Assembly: GCA_035624215.1 (NCBI GenBank) | Contig: DASPRY010000026.1 | Location: 18,784-82,783, forward strand | Origin: JAFAGX01 sp035624215 | Lineage (GTDB): Bacteria; Acidobacteriota; Terriglobia; Terriglobales; Acidobacteriaceae | Direction: 5' to 3' | Length of the DNA stretch: 64,000 bases | Shown here: one piece after another, positions 1 to 8,275 of the stretch | How positions within the stretch are numbered: the stretch's first letter is position 1 | How the letters are laid out: each line of letters opens with the position of its first letter | Position numbers and translations under genes: made by a program | Notes under the pieces: model-generated | What the model was told of the DNA's origin: nothing | What the model saw: only the letters and a program-made list of their open reading frames with translations | The model's database searches: none

Positions 1-2
1 GC

Positions 3-887
3 TACTACAACTACCGAGTGACGGGCAGCCCGGTTCGAATGGGTTACCAACTGAATCGCCAGATTTACTCCCGCGCGGCATACTTCCTCTGGCAAGGCCC
101 TGGCCCCACTCGCACCTACAATCATCTAATGATGCAAGACTTTTATGACGGCGAGTTCCGCTATTACCAGCAGAACCGGACGCTCTCCGGCTTTCTCAGA
201 CACGCCGGCGTTAATTTTTCCTGGTTTTGGCGGACTCTTGTAGGCCCAGCGTTGAGTATTCCCCTTCTTGGATTTCCGTGGATTGTGCGAGATCGCCGAA
301 TGCGATTGCCATTGCTCACTCTCGCGGTTTTTGTGCTGGGCTTGGCGCTTGACAACTTCTTTAGCCCGCATTATTTCTCACCCGCCATCGCACTGCTCTA
401 TCTCATCGTTATGCAAAGCGCGCGGCACCTGAGGTTCTGGCAATGGCGGGAGAGAGCCTTGGGCCGAGAACTGGTTCGAGCCGTTCCGCTGGTTTGCATT
501 GGCATGGTAGTTTTTCGCGCGAGTGCGCTCCTTGCTCATACCCAGATTGAGCCCTCATATCCTCGTGGCAATATCCGACGGGCAACAATTGTCAGAGATC
601 TGGAGCGTTTACCCGGCCAGCACCTTATCCTCGTGCGCTACTCAAACGATCATGATCCTCATGTGGAATGGGTATACAACGGTGCGAACATTGACGAAGC
701 CAAAGTAATCTGGGCGCGTGAAATGGGCAAAGCGAGGGATCAGGAATTGCTGAACTACTTTAAGGACCACACGGTGTGGCTGTTTCAGCCGGACGAGTCT
801 CCACCAAGGCTCAGTCTCTACTTCGAAACTTCAAAAGCTCCCAGCCTGTCTGCCGGGCGCCCTAACCAAGCTACGACGACCAACTAG
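3..887 (+). CDS. C-terminal part of a GT39-like membrane protein (5' end outside window)
   Basis: The frame stays open to the left edge (first codons read YYNYRVTGSP), so the GTG at 18 is internal and the true start lies before the window. About four hydrophobic segments fill roughly residues 65-165 and are followed by a soluble tail of about 110 residues. This layout, and the YNYRVTG opening of what would be a large periplasmic loop, resemble ArnT/PMT-type glycosyltransferases (family 39), which move sugars from polyprenyl phosphates. The catalytic N-terminal loop is not in the window, so the assignment rests on overall character. Its 3' end overlaps the convergent gene at 831-2120 by 57 bases. 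Confidence 0.55.
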   Translation, partial: YYNYRVTGSPVRMGYQLNRQIYSRAAYFLWQGPGPTRTYNHLMMQDFYDGEFRYYQQNRTLSGFLRHAGVNFSWFWRTLVGPALSIPLLGFPWIVRDRRMRLPLLTLAVFVLGLALDNFFSPHYFSPAIALLYLIVMQSARHLRFWQWRERALGRELVRAVPLVCIGMVVFRASALLAHTQIEPSYPRGNIRRATIVRDLERLPGQHLILVRYSNDHDPHVEWVYNGANIDEAKVIWAREMGKARDQELLNYFKDHTVWLFQPDESPPRLSLYFETSKAPSLSAGRPNQATTTN

Positions 888-2120
888 TCTTCCAAACACA
901 ACCTCACCAAGCCAGACAATTGCGTAGCTTGCCAGGATGAGCATCGTGGGCTCGATTGGATGGCGGTAGGTCGGAAAAGTGTGCGTCACGTAATACACCA
1001 GCGGGAAGATCAGCAATAACGTCAAGTATGGCACCGCCGCGGCCCATTTATGTCGAAGCGCGAGTGCGGCTCCCATCCATGCCAAAAGGCTGACCCAGCG
1101 CCAAAGCGAATGTTCTGGCTCGGTCCAGAACAGGCGGACGCGCCGGACCGTTAAACGCAAGAACTGTCCCGGATACTGCCGGACAAATTGGATGCCGAGC
1201 TGGCGCTTCGCCTCCATGAATCTGATTTCTCCTAGACGGTTGTACTCGGCTGGGTTCAGAAGCGGGAAATCGGGCTCCATGGCATCCGGCGCCCCCGCAT
1301 GATTCCCTAACCAGAATTCAAGCCCGAGGTTATCCCGTACCGGTATGAGGCGGTGGAAAGCAGCGTAGTTGCGGATAGTCCAGGGGACCAACACCAGAAC
1401 GCAGGTAGCCACGGATAGGCTTAAGAGTCGAATACGCACCTGCACCTTGCTCCGCGAACTGAACCACAGCCAAATCCAGAAAAAAGGGAAGACGGCTAGC
1501 AGCGCCGTATTTATCAGGGCGGCAATGCCCGCCAGCAGTCCGAAAAGCACCCATCGTGATATCCGGGTCGAAGCTGCTACAAGGGGCAATAAAAGCGCAG
1601 AAAGCGTTAGCCATAAGGCCGAGAGTGCGTTTTCCCAGAGCCGGATGGAGACCGCCGCTTCATAAAGCCAACAGGCCCAAATCCACGCAGCGATGACTCC
1701 GACCGAGGCACCGAAATTTCGGCGGCCAATTTCAAGTATGGTAATCGCGGTCAGAGCCGCGAATACGGCGTTCAACAATACCGCCGCCCAGAGCGATGAC
1801 ATGCTGTAGGCACCGAAAACTTCAAAAATAGAGGCCACAAGAAGCGGATATCCCGGTGGCTGTTGGGCAGTCGGCTGTAAAGGCGTATCCGGCCACGGTG
1901 AGCTGTACCCGTGCCCAGTGACCAGGGCCCAAGCAATTCGTGCCGGTTCATTGCGCTGATAGAAAAAAGGCCCGGCTTTCTGCGGAAGAAGCTGGGATGC
2001 GGCCCAACCCCGGATGATCAGCGCTATGCAAAAGACCACAAGTGGCGACTGCACAAATTTCCAAATAGATCCGGCAAGGCGCGTACTTCCCATGGGTGCA
2101 GGCATTTTAGCGCACGGCAA
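831..2120 (-). CDS. GT39-like polytopic membrane glycosyltransferase
   Basis: A 429-residue protein with about nine or ten hydrophobic helices. The first helix is followed by a long extracytoplasmic loop holding the NEPARIAWALVTGHGYS and QPTAQQPPGYPLL stretches; the latter is the loop type seen in dolichyl- or undecaprenyl-phosphate-sugar transferases (GT39, ArnT-like), where early acidic residues are catalytic. Such enzymes glycosylate lipids, proteins or polymers on the outer face of the inner membrane. It stands alone, converging with the partial gene at 3-887, which appears to be of the same family. The ATG at 2120 is used, but ATGs a few codons later would serve equally well. The acceptor cannot be predicted. 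Confidence 0.65.
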   Translation of the reverse strand: MPCAKMPAPMGSTRLAGSIWKFVQSPLVVFCIALIIRGWAASQLLPQKAGPFFYQRNEPARIAWALVTGHGYSSPWPDTPLQPTAQQPPGYPLLVASIFEVFGAYSMSSLWAAVLLNAVFAALTAITILEIGRRNFGASVGVIAAWIWACWLYEAAVSIRLWENALSALWLTLSALLLPLVAASTRISRWVLFGLLAGIAALINTALLAVFPFFWIWLWFSSRSKVQVRIRLLSLSVATCVLVLVPWTIRNYAAFHRLIPVRDNLGLEFWLGNHAGAPDAMEPDFPLLNPAEYNRLGEIRFMEAKRQLGIQFVRQYPGQFLRLTVRRVRLFWTEPEHSLWRWVSLLAWMGAALALRHKWAAAVPYLTLLLIFPLVYYVTHTFPTYRHPIEPTMLILASYAIVWLGEVVFGRLVGRRSLVRAPGRQAGSF

Positions 2121-2248
2121 TGATGAATGGTCGGCAGCCTTTTCAGTTTATGGCTCACAGTGCCGCGTGATCGTCATCACAGGATGGTGAGACTAACCCG
2201 AACGATAATCAGGGTGAAAAGCTGGGACCCTGAAGGAAGGAGAACGCC

Positions 2249-2659
2249 ATGAACTCAAAATTGACAGTTGTTTTCATCGTCGTAATGATGGCCGCGCTCA
2301 CAGCAGCCTTCGCTCTGCCGCCAGCGGTTCCCAGTGCAGCGGTTCCCAAATACGATCCCCGCACCGAGGCGGTATTCAAAGGCACGGTCCAGGAGGTCAG
2401 AGACCGGCAATGCCCCGTGAGCGGCGGCATGGGATCGCATGTGATCCTGAAGCTGGAAGACGGAACGACCATCGAGGTCCATCTTGCCACCACCAAGTTC
2501 GTAAAGGAATATGACTTGGTCTTTAACGTCGGAGATCAGCTTGAAGTTACCGGCTCGAAGGTGGTGTTCGAGGGAGTGGAAACTATTTTCGCCCGTGAAG
2601 TGAAACGAGGGAATGACGTTTACGTGTTCCGTGACAAGGACGGCAAACCCGTCTGGTAA
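2249..2659 (+). CDS. small exported protein, probable OB-like fold
   Basis: 136 residues, starting at an ATG preceded by a strong AAGGAAGGAG site. Residues 1-22 form a signal peptide (hydrophobic core then AFA|L). The mature part is a run of short beta strands: EAVFKGTVQEV, HVILKLEDGTTIEVHL, GDQLEVTGSKV. This is the pattern of small secreted OB-fold-like proteins that bind ligands or ions, and the wording resembles DUF5666-type domains. There is one cysteine (RQCPVSGG) and no obvious catalytic motif. It lies between minus-strand genes with its own start region, so it is probably monocistronic. The function is unknown. Confidence 0.75.
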   Translation: MNSKLTVVFIVVMMAALTAAFALPPAVPSAAVPKYDPRTEAVFKGTVQEVRDRQCPVSGGMGSHVILKLEDGTTIEVHLATTKFVKEYDLVFNVGDQLEVTGSKVVFEGVETIFAREVKRGNDVYVFRDKDGKPVW

Positions 2660-2695
2660 GTCAGCAGGGTGATGCGGGCCAACTGCATCCAGGGA

Positions 2696-3574
2696 CTAGT
2701 TTTCAAGTTCAGCCCGCCATGGATGATTCTCATTTCCAAATAAAAATTTGAGCGCCTCGGGAAATCTCCGGGCCCACTCGCGTTCATTGTGAGTTGCACC
2801 TTCGTCAATTCGGACTCGCAATCGATCGTCGCCTAAGCCGGCACCCCGGAGAATGCGCTCAAGCTCCCTCACATCCTCTACCACCTGCCAGTCCTTGTCT
2901 GCTCGTCCGGCTTCATGAGTGCCGATAGCCACGTACACTTTCGCTGGCCAATGGCGGAAGTAACGGCTGTCCTTGAGAATTCGCCGTTGCGAAATGTACA
3001 GAGAAGGACTCTCTAGTAGCAATCGCCCGAAGATCCCAGGACGCTGGATAACCGTATAGAGCGAAATTAGCGCGCCCAATGATGATCCGCCCAGTGCAGT
3101 GTTCTCTGGGCCGCGCGCGATGCGGTACCTCTCGCCAGCAAACGGCATCACTTCATGCATTAGAAAGTCAGGGTAGCGTTTACCTTGTGGCCGTAAGATC
3201 GGCGGCTGGAGACAGAGGTAGGGAAGATATTCCTTCATGCGATTGCTTTGGGCGTTGTCAATGCCTACGACGATGAGCGGAGGTATGGCTGCTTCGCGAA
3301 TGAGTCGATCAGCAGTCTCGTCCACTCCCCATTCGACGCCAGCGTACGCCGTGGTCTTGTCGAACAAGTTTTGCCCATCGTTGAGATAAAAAACAGGATA
3401 GCGGCGACTGCTATTCTCGGGCGCATCGTATCCTGGCGGCAGCCAGACCCGCAGCATTCGCGTGTTGCGAAAAACGCTGCTCGTAAATTCGTGGACATGG
3501 AGATTTCCCACAACCGAAGCGCGTTCAGCAAGATCGGGCTTCGGTATGTTTGCTGCCTGGCTAGTTTCGTTCAT
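2696..3574 (-). CDS. alpha/beta-hydrolase, esterase D / Fes-like
   Basis: A 292-residue cytosolic hydrolase without a signal peptide. The fold is shown by FYLNDGQNLFD (strand plus oxyanion region, residues 62-72), the nucleophile elbow GGSSLG with Ser165, and a C-terminal catalytic His in EGATHNEREW near residue 265. Proteins of this family hydrolyse ester bonds such as S-formylglutathione, enterobactin or other acyl esters. It is the last gene of the long minus-strand run, 21 bases after the VKOR gene, so it may remove acyl groups in the same pathway, but this is only positional. The family is clear, the substrate unknown. Confidence 0.82.
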   Translation of the reverse strand: MNETSQAANIPKPDLAERASVVGNLHVHEFTSSVFRNTRMLRVWLPPGYDAPENSSRRYPVFYLNDGQNLFDKTTAYAGVEWGVDETADRLIREAAIPPLIVVGIDNAQSNRMKEYLPYLCLQPPILRPQGKRYPDFLMHEVMPFAGERYRIARGPENTALGGSSLGALISLYTVIQRPGIFGRLLLESPSLYISQRRILKDSRYFRHWPAKVYVAIGTHEAGRADKDWQVVEDVRELERILRGAGLGDDRLRVRIDEGATHNEREWARRFPEALKFLFGNENHPWRAELEN

Positions 3575-3595
3575 GAATTGGAGTGGAATCTGCCG

Positions 3596-4045
3596 TTACA
3601 CACGACGCCTGGAGCTGAATGCTAAGAACGACGCGAATACTGTGATCAAGCAGATCAGCGTGAGTGACGAAAGGCATAAGATGCACCAGGTAGCCAGAAC
3701 GAACGCTTCAACATAGGTCAGATACAGGGCGAACGCCAGGCCGAGCACAGACGCAGTTAGAAGCACAACCGGTGTTTCCGACTTCGCCCGATACAGTGTT
3801 GTCAACACCAGCAAAACTGAATATCCAACGATGCCTATCAGGGCGTCGGGCACTCCTAAGACTGTCGAGTACGTGCTGCGGTTGACAATATCGCAGTTGA
3901 AGTTCTCTCCGATGTCGCAATAGCTTGTCTTGGATGTGCCGTAATGATGATAAAGCGATACCGAAGACACCACGATCCCGGCAAAAGCCAGCACCGCTAT
4001 AAAGAGAAAACTCCGCCGAGCAGAAGTGGTCATGGCAGCGCACAT
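3596..4045 (-). CDS. vitamin K epoxide reductase (VKOR) family protein
   Basis: 149 residues with four or five membrane helices. It carries the VKOR cysteine set: a loop pair at C43 and C51 and the active-site C-x2-C at C121-C124 (WCILC). Bacterial VKORs reoxidise a periplasmic thioredoxin-like partner and pass electrons to quinone, so they replace DsbB in disulfide formation. The start overlaps the end of the upstream thioredoxin-like gene by 16 bases, which strongly suggests that the two proteins work together. Length is typical for a stand-alone bacterial VKOR domain. Confidence 0.9.
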   Translation of the reverse strand: MCAAMTTSARRSFLFIAVLAFAGIVVSSVSLYHHYGTSKTSYCDIGENFNCDIVNRSTYSTVLGVPDALIGIVGYSVLLVLTTLYRAKSETPVVLLTASVLGLAFALYLTYVEAFVLATWCILCLSSLTLICLITVFASFLAFSSRRRV

Positions 4046-4455
4046 CCAGTTTCCTGGCTAAGAAACTCCAGAGGATGTTCGCCTTCGACTTTGGCTCCAT
4101 CTGCGAAAACCCACGTCGGGTAGTGCTTTATGCCCGCATCAACACACACTTGCGCCGGTACCCGCGAGCCTTTTACTCCGCACTCGACATAGGGAGCGTA
4201 CTGAAAGGATGAACCAAAAAGTTCTTTTTGCGACTCGCAATGCGGACACCAATAGGCTCCGTACATTTTGGCGCCCTTTGTTCCTAAACACTGCGCGAAG
4301 GCATTCAATCGGTTGGATTGGTGGCGACGGACCAGAAGGTACAGTCCCGCCGCAATGACCGCTATGATGAGAAAAATCGCGGCCTTACGAATCCACGGAT
4401 TCGGCCGTGCTTCTTGTTCCCGCTCCTGCTGCCGCCTGCGTCTTTCTTCGGACAT
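4030..4455 (-). CDS. membrane-anchored thioredoxin-like protein, VKOR partner
   Basis: 141 residues: a basic, glutamine-rich cytoplasmic start, one membrane helix (residues 24-42), then a periplasmic thioredoxin-like domain with the active site CPHC (70-73) in MYGAYWCPHC and the cis-proline strand HYPTWVF. This form is typical of domains fused to, or encoded next to, VKOR. It probably oxidises substrate thiols and is recharged by the overlapping VKOR. It begins 6 bases after the lipid-kinase gene with little visible ribosome site, suggesting translational coupling. Two further cysteines (VECGVKG, QVCVDAG) lie in the domain. Confidence 0.85.
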   Translation of the reverse strand: MSEERRRRQQEREQEARPNPWIRKAAIFLIIAVIAAGLYLLVRRHQSNRLNAFAQCLGTKGAKMYGAYWCPHCESQKELFGSSFQYAPYVECGVKGSRVPAQVCVDAGIKHYPTWVFADGAKVEGEHPLEFLSQETGCALP

Positions 4456-4461
4456 GATTTT

Positions 4462-5364
4462 TTATACCACGACGTTAAGCGCCGAGGGCAACACGTCGAG
4501 TGTTTTGCAATGCATGCTGAACACCTCACCGTCCACCATTACGTCAGTTGGGCCATCGAGGTCAAAATCGATGCGTTTCGCAGCGCGACGTTCCGCCAGC
4601 GGGTGCTGAATGTGCGTTCCATCATAGAGCGTGGGCAAATTGCGGATCAGTCCAATCCTCCCAATGGGTCCCCAGCGCACGAATTCAATCAACCCATCAT
4701 TCACTTCGGCTTGTGGCGCAATCATCATGGTGCCGCCAGTGTACTTGCTGTTGTTGAACGTCAGGAACAGACATGGCCGGCAATCAGCCTCCTGCTGCTC
4801 ATCCACACGTAGTGGGAACGGGCGGCGCCGCAGACGGGCGAGAGAAATAAAGACGGAAGCTTGATAACCGAGTTCTCCCCAACCGCTGAAGCGCCGCGCT
4901 CGTAGCGCTGCTACGTCAGCGGCAAAGCCCATAGATAACAGATTGATGTAATACACAGTGCCATTGGCGTGCTGCATTCGCATGACATCGCAGGTCTGCG
5001 AGCGATGAGCCAGCAACGCCTCGACCGCGTACTGCACACCGCGGTCTGTAAACTCCCGCAGAAAAGAATTCCCGGTACCGAGCGGAAGAAAAGCCAAGGT
5101 TGGGCGTTCCGAAGAATTCGGGAGCGGAAAAAGTCCATTGATGATTTCGTAGGAAGTCCCATCGCCGCCCACAGCGATAAATTTTCGATATCCTCGTGCA
5201 TAGGCGTCAGCGGCGATCTGCGCAGCATGTGCCGGACGGGCAGTCTCGGCTAACTCTACCGAAATCCCTCCCGCTCGCAGCCGCTCCAGTGCTGGGCCAA
5301 TCAGATTTTTGCATCGCCCTCCACCCGCAGCAGGATTCACAATCGCAAGAAAGGTCTCGTTCAC
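4462..5364 (-). CDS. diacylglycerol kinase / YegS-type lipid kinase
   Basis: 300 residues, the usual length for DagK/YegS/LCB5-type soluble lipid kinases. The N-terminal part has the NPAAGGG strand-turn and the nucleotide-binding GGDGT motif (66-70). Later come LPLGTGNSFLREF and the C-terminal DGEVFSMHCKTLDVLP segment. These enzymes phosphorylate diacylglycerol, sphingoid-like bases or other lipid alcohols at the inner leaflet. The start overlaps the stop of the upstream acyl-AMP ligase by 4 bases, tying it to the acyl-activation operon and suggesting that a product of that pathway (a lipid alcohol) may be its substrate. The substrate is inferred from position only. Confidence 0.85.
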   Translation of the reverse strand: MNETFLAIVNPAAGGGRCKNLIGPALERLRAGGISVELAETARPAHAAQIAADAYARGYRKFIAVGGDGTSYEIINGLFPLPNSSERPTLAFLPLGTGNSFLREFTDRGVQYAVEALLAHRSQTCDVMRMQHANGTVYYINLLSMGFAADVAALRARRFSGWGELGYQASVFISLARLRRRPFPLRVDEQQEADCRPCLFLTFNNSKYTGGTMMIAPQAEVNDGLIEFVRWGPIGRIGLIRNLPTLYDGTHIQHPLAERRAAKRIDFDLDGPTDVMVDGEVFSMHCKTLDVLPSALNVVV

Positions 5365-7070
5365 AGTTCCACTACCACCGAACGGTCGAGTATTTTGCTA
5401 ATTTCCTCGGCAAGCGCATTGCGCTTGATCTTCATCGAGGCGGTTCGGGGAAAATCAAGGTTCCAAATAACATATCCGTGGATGCGTTTGAAATCGGGCA
5501 GGCGGCGGTTGCATGTCACAATCTGATTTCTCAGCTCGGCGGTAAACTCCTGGTTTTGCTCCAGCCGTAAAATAAGAATCAGCACCTCACGTCCGAGAGA
5601 TTTCGCCGGCCAAATGTAATCTGCGGCAAAAATACAATATTCTTTCACCGGCAAACTATCGAACACTGTCTCGATGTCCTCCGGATAAATATTCTTGCCG
5701 CCTTCGGTGACAATCATGTTCTTTTTGCGTCCGAACAGCTGCAGGTGCCCGTGACTATCGAACCGGCCAAGGTCTCCAGTCAACAACCAGCCATCTACGA
5801 TAGTTTCAGCGGTTAACCCCGGCTCCTCCAAATAATGGGACATGACCGTGTTGCTCTTGGCGGCAACTTCACCAATGCCTTCAGAGTCGGGATTCAGAAT
5901 GCGAATTTCCACCCCAGGCAGCGGCTTGCCCACTGTATCCGCACGAAATGGCCTCAGGTCATTCAGTGTCAGGGCCGTCCCGGCTTCGGTCAGGCCGTAA
6001 CCATTTGTGACCGGAATACCGAGATCATAAAAAAATTGCAGGGTCGAAGGTTCCACAAACGCGCCGCCGGTGATGAGTGCAAGCAATTCTCCTCCAAAAG
6101 CTTTGTGCACCTGCGGCAGCAACCTGCGGCTTAGCTTAACTCTGGGGCGAGTCTTCGTAAGCCGCTTATTCAAGGCGATGAGCCGATTGAGCAGGAAACG
6201 CCGCGGCGGCGACAACTCGGCAAATTTCAGGCGCAAGCCGCGTTCCAGATTCTTGAGTACCAGAGGAACCAGGCTCACATAAGTGATCTTATATTTCACA
6301 AACGCATCGCGCACAAACTCAGGACGCAGCGTGCGCAGATGCACAACGCACGCTCCGCACACAAATGGCCCGATAAACCCGACCATGAAATCGATAGCGT
6401 GATTCGTGGGTAAGATGCTCAGATAGCGCACCCCCGGCCAGAACGGATACCAGGTGGTAAGGGATTTGCACTGCTCTAGATAGTTTTCGTGGGTGAGCAC
6501 ACAACCTTTGGCGCGCCCTCCCGTACCCGAGGAATAGACGATACAAGCGACATCGTTTCGGTTCCGTGAAACAAATACCGCATCTTCCTTACGCCGGAAT
6601 TCTTCCCACCGCCACGCGCCAGCCAGATCGGCGCCGAAAGGCGCCTCGGTTACCAGCACTGTTTTCAGCTTGTGGCTGCAAAACTCGGCCGCTTGCGTAA
6701 TGGCGCGCCACAAGTAGTACTCAACCACCAGAAACTTCGCTTGGCTGTGCGCCAATAATCCTAGTTGTTCCGAAGCGGTGAGCTTGTAATCGAGTGGAAC
6801 CAGAACTCCCCCCACACAAAAAATCGCGTAGGCGGAGACCAGCCATTTCGATTGATTGCTCATGATAATGGCAGCGCGATCGCCTTCCTTCAGCTCCGCC
6901 CGTTGCAGGGCACTCGCCAAGGGCATCGCCAGATCGTTGAAGTCGGCATATGTAAGGCGCGTTTTTTCGCGGTTCCGGTCCGACTCGATGAGGCAAGTTT
7001 CATTCGGCCAGCGTTCCATCGCATCCCGCAGAGCTGCCTCCAGCGAGTTGTATTGGTCGAGATTCAGCAT
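5361..7070 (-). CDS. AMP-binding long-chain acyl-CoA/acyl-ACP synthetase (first ligase)
   Basis: 569 residues of the ANL superfamily. The P-loop YSSGTGGRAKG sits at 179-189, followed by NGYGLTEAGTALT, the LTGDLGRFD hinge region, GRKKNMIVTEGGKNIYP, and the C-terminal catalytic lysine in RTASMKIKRN. These show ATP-dependent adenylation of a carboxylic acid, then transfer to a thiol. The next gene upstream in the same transcript is an acyl carrier protein, so transfer to that ACP rather than CoA is plausible. A 96-base gap separates them. A second, distinct ligase lies at 8276-9922, so the pathway seems to activate two acids or to act twice. Confidence 0.88.
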   Translation of the reverse strand: MLNLDQYNSLEAALRDAMERWPNETCLIESDRNREKTRLTYADFNDLAMPLASALQRAELKEGDRAAIIMSNQSKWLVSAYAIFCVGGVLVPLDYKLTASEQLGLLAHSQAKFLVVEYYLWRAITQAAEFCSHKLKTVLVTEAPFGADLAGAWRWEEFRRKEDAVFVSRNRNDVACIVYSSGTGGRAKGCVLTHENYLEQCKSLTTWYPFWPGVRYLSILPTNHAIDFMVGFIGPFVCGACVVHLRTLRPEFVRDAFVKYKITYVSLVPLVLKNLERGLRLKFAELSPPRRFLLNRLIALNKRLTKTRPRVKLSRRLLPQVHKAFGGELLALITGGAFVEPSTLQFFYDLGIPVTNGYGLTEAGTALTLNDLRPFRADTVGKPLPGVEIRILNPDSEGIGEVAAKSNTVMSHYLEEPGLTAETIVDGWLLTGDLGRFDSHGHLQLFGRKKNMIVTEGGKNIYPEDIETVFDSLPVKEYCIFAADYIWPAKSLGREVLILILRLEQNQEFTAELRNQIVTCNRRLPDFKRIHGYVIWNLDFPRTASMKIKRNALAEEISKILDRSVVVEL

Positions 7071-7166
7071 GAAGGACTTTGATTGTCGATTTTAGATTGC
7101 AGAATCAAGATTTGCAGGGAGACATGACCTAGAGCGCAACCATCGCCATTCGTCATCCGCACAAGC

Positions 7167-7409
7167 CTACAATCGTGCCTGGATTCGGCTGGCCAGCGTG
7201 CGGAAATCCGAGACTCCCTGCAGTTCGTAATCCGGTAATTCGATGTGAAAATGATTTTCGAGCTTGGTCAGAAGATCGAGCGTCTGTAGGCTGTCGATCC
7301 CCAAAGTTTTGAAGAAGTCATCATCGGGAGCAAGTTTCTCCCGTGGAACCTTGAAGTGGCGGGCAGCAAGATTCAAAATTTCATCCAACGTCTGCTCGGA
7401 AGCGGGCAT
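7167..7409 (-). CDS. acyl carrier protein
   Basis: 80 residues with the four-helix acyl carrier pattern and the phosphopantetheine attachment Ser40 in LGIDSLQTLD. Acidic helix-II residues (LDLLTKLE) fit docking of partner enzymes. It is not linked to fabD/fabG/fabF, so it is likely a dedicated carrier rather than the housekeeping AcpP. It lies between two acyl-AMP ligases and next to an enoyl-CoA hydratase, so it probably carries the acyl chain that these enzymes load and modify. Start codon ATG at 7409; 42 bases separate it from the hydratase gene upstream. Confidence 0.92.
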   Translation of the reverse strand: MPASEQTLDEILNLAARHFKVPREKLAPDDDFFKTLGIDSLQTLDLLTKLENHFHIELPDYELQGVSDFRTLASRIQARL

Positions 7410-7451
7410 GTGCTCAATTTCATCCTAAACTATTTTGCGAGGGTCGCATTC

Positions 7452-8255
7452 CTATGGCAAGTAAGGTTGCGGCTCCGTACTCTCCACGAATTTGCGCAGG
7501 CCTGCCTCGACCGTTGGCCGCGTGAACAAATCGCAGAATAGATCAATCTCCTGCTTCAACTCTTCGTAGGGGATCGGCTTTATGAACTTCTTCGCCATGG
7601 CCGAGGTGTAGCGGTCAAATTTCTTCAGCTGAGCAGCCGTGGCTCGCGCCACCCGCAGTGCCTCGCCATCGTTAACCAGCTGACTTACCACCCCGGCCTG
7701 TTGCATCTTGGTCGCGTTAAAGCTGCGACCTGTGAGCAAAAGATCGCGTACTACCCCATTTCCCAGATCCCGCTTGAGACGGGGAATCCCCCCAAATCCT
7801 GGAATCAGCCCCAGGCGTAATTCAGGGAAGCAAAAGCGCGCGGTTTTATCGGCAATGATCAAGTCACATGTAAGGGCCAGCTCGAAGCCTCCACCGAACA
7901 CCACGCCGTGAACCGCTGCAATCGTAGTCAGGGGTGAAGCGTCAATCGCGTTAAGCGCCCGATGAATTCCTTCAAGGAAGGTGCGGACCTCGGCTGCAGC
8001 TTTCTCTCGGGACATCTCCTGCGAGCGGCAGTAAAGTTCGCGCAGATCGGCGCCAGAACAAAATCCGCAACTCCTTTTGCTGTACACGACGAGAGCCTGT
8101 GCCTCACGCTCCAGCCCTCGCAACTCGCTGACGAACCGTTCTAACTCGTGGAGCGTTACCGATCCGATCTCATTGCAAGGAGCGCGATTGAGCGCAAGCT
8201 CGATGATTCCATCCTCTAGCTCCCAGGAGAGCGCTTTGCCGTTGAACAAGTCCAC
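7452..8255 (-). CDS. enoyl-CoA hydratase/isomerase family protein
   Basis: A 267-residue crotonase-fold protein. The oxyanion-hole region GFCSGADLRELY, the glycine-rich VFGGGFELALTCDLIIAD and FPELRLGLIPGFGG keep both acidic residues (in FELA and PELR) that act as catalytic glutamates in true hydratases, so hydratase or isomerase activity is likely. The second half is helical with a KKFIKPIPYEE segment. It sits 20 bases after the second ligase gene and 42 bases before the carrier gene, so it may act on an ACP- or CoA-bound enoyl chain in this operon. The exact reaction cannot be told from sequence. Confidence 0.85.
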   Translation of the reverse strand: MDLFNGKALSWELEDGIIELALNRAPCNEIGSVTLHELERFVSELRGLEREAQALVVYSKRSCGFCSGADLRELYCRSQEMSREKAAAEVRTFLEGIHRALNAIDASPLTTIAAVHGVVFGGGFELALTCDLIIADKTARFCFPELRLGLIPGFGGIPRLKRDLGNGVVRDLLLTGRSFNATKMQQAGVVSQLVNDGEALRVARATAAQLKKFDRYTSAMAKKFIKPIPYEELKQEIDLFCDLFTRPTVEAGLRKFVESTEPQPYLP

Positions 8256-8275
8256 CGTATTTGCCCGTATTGGCC

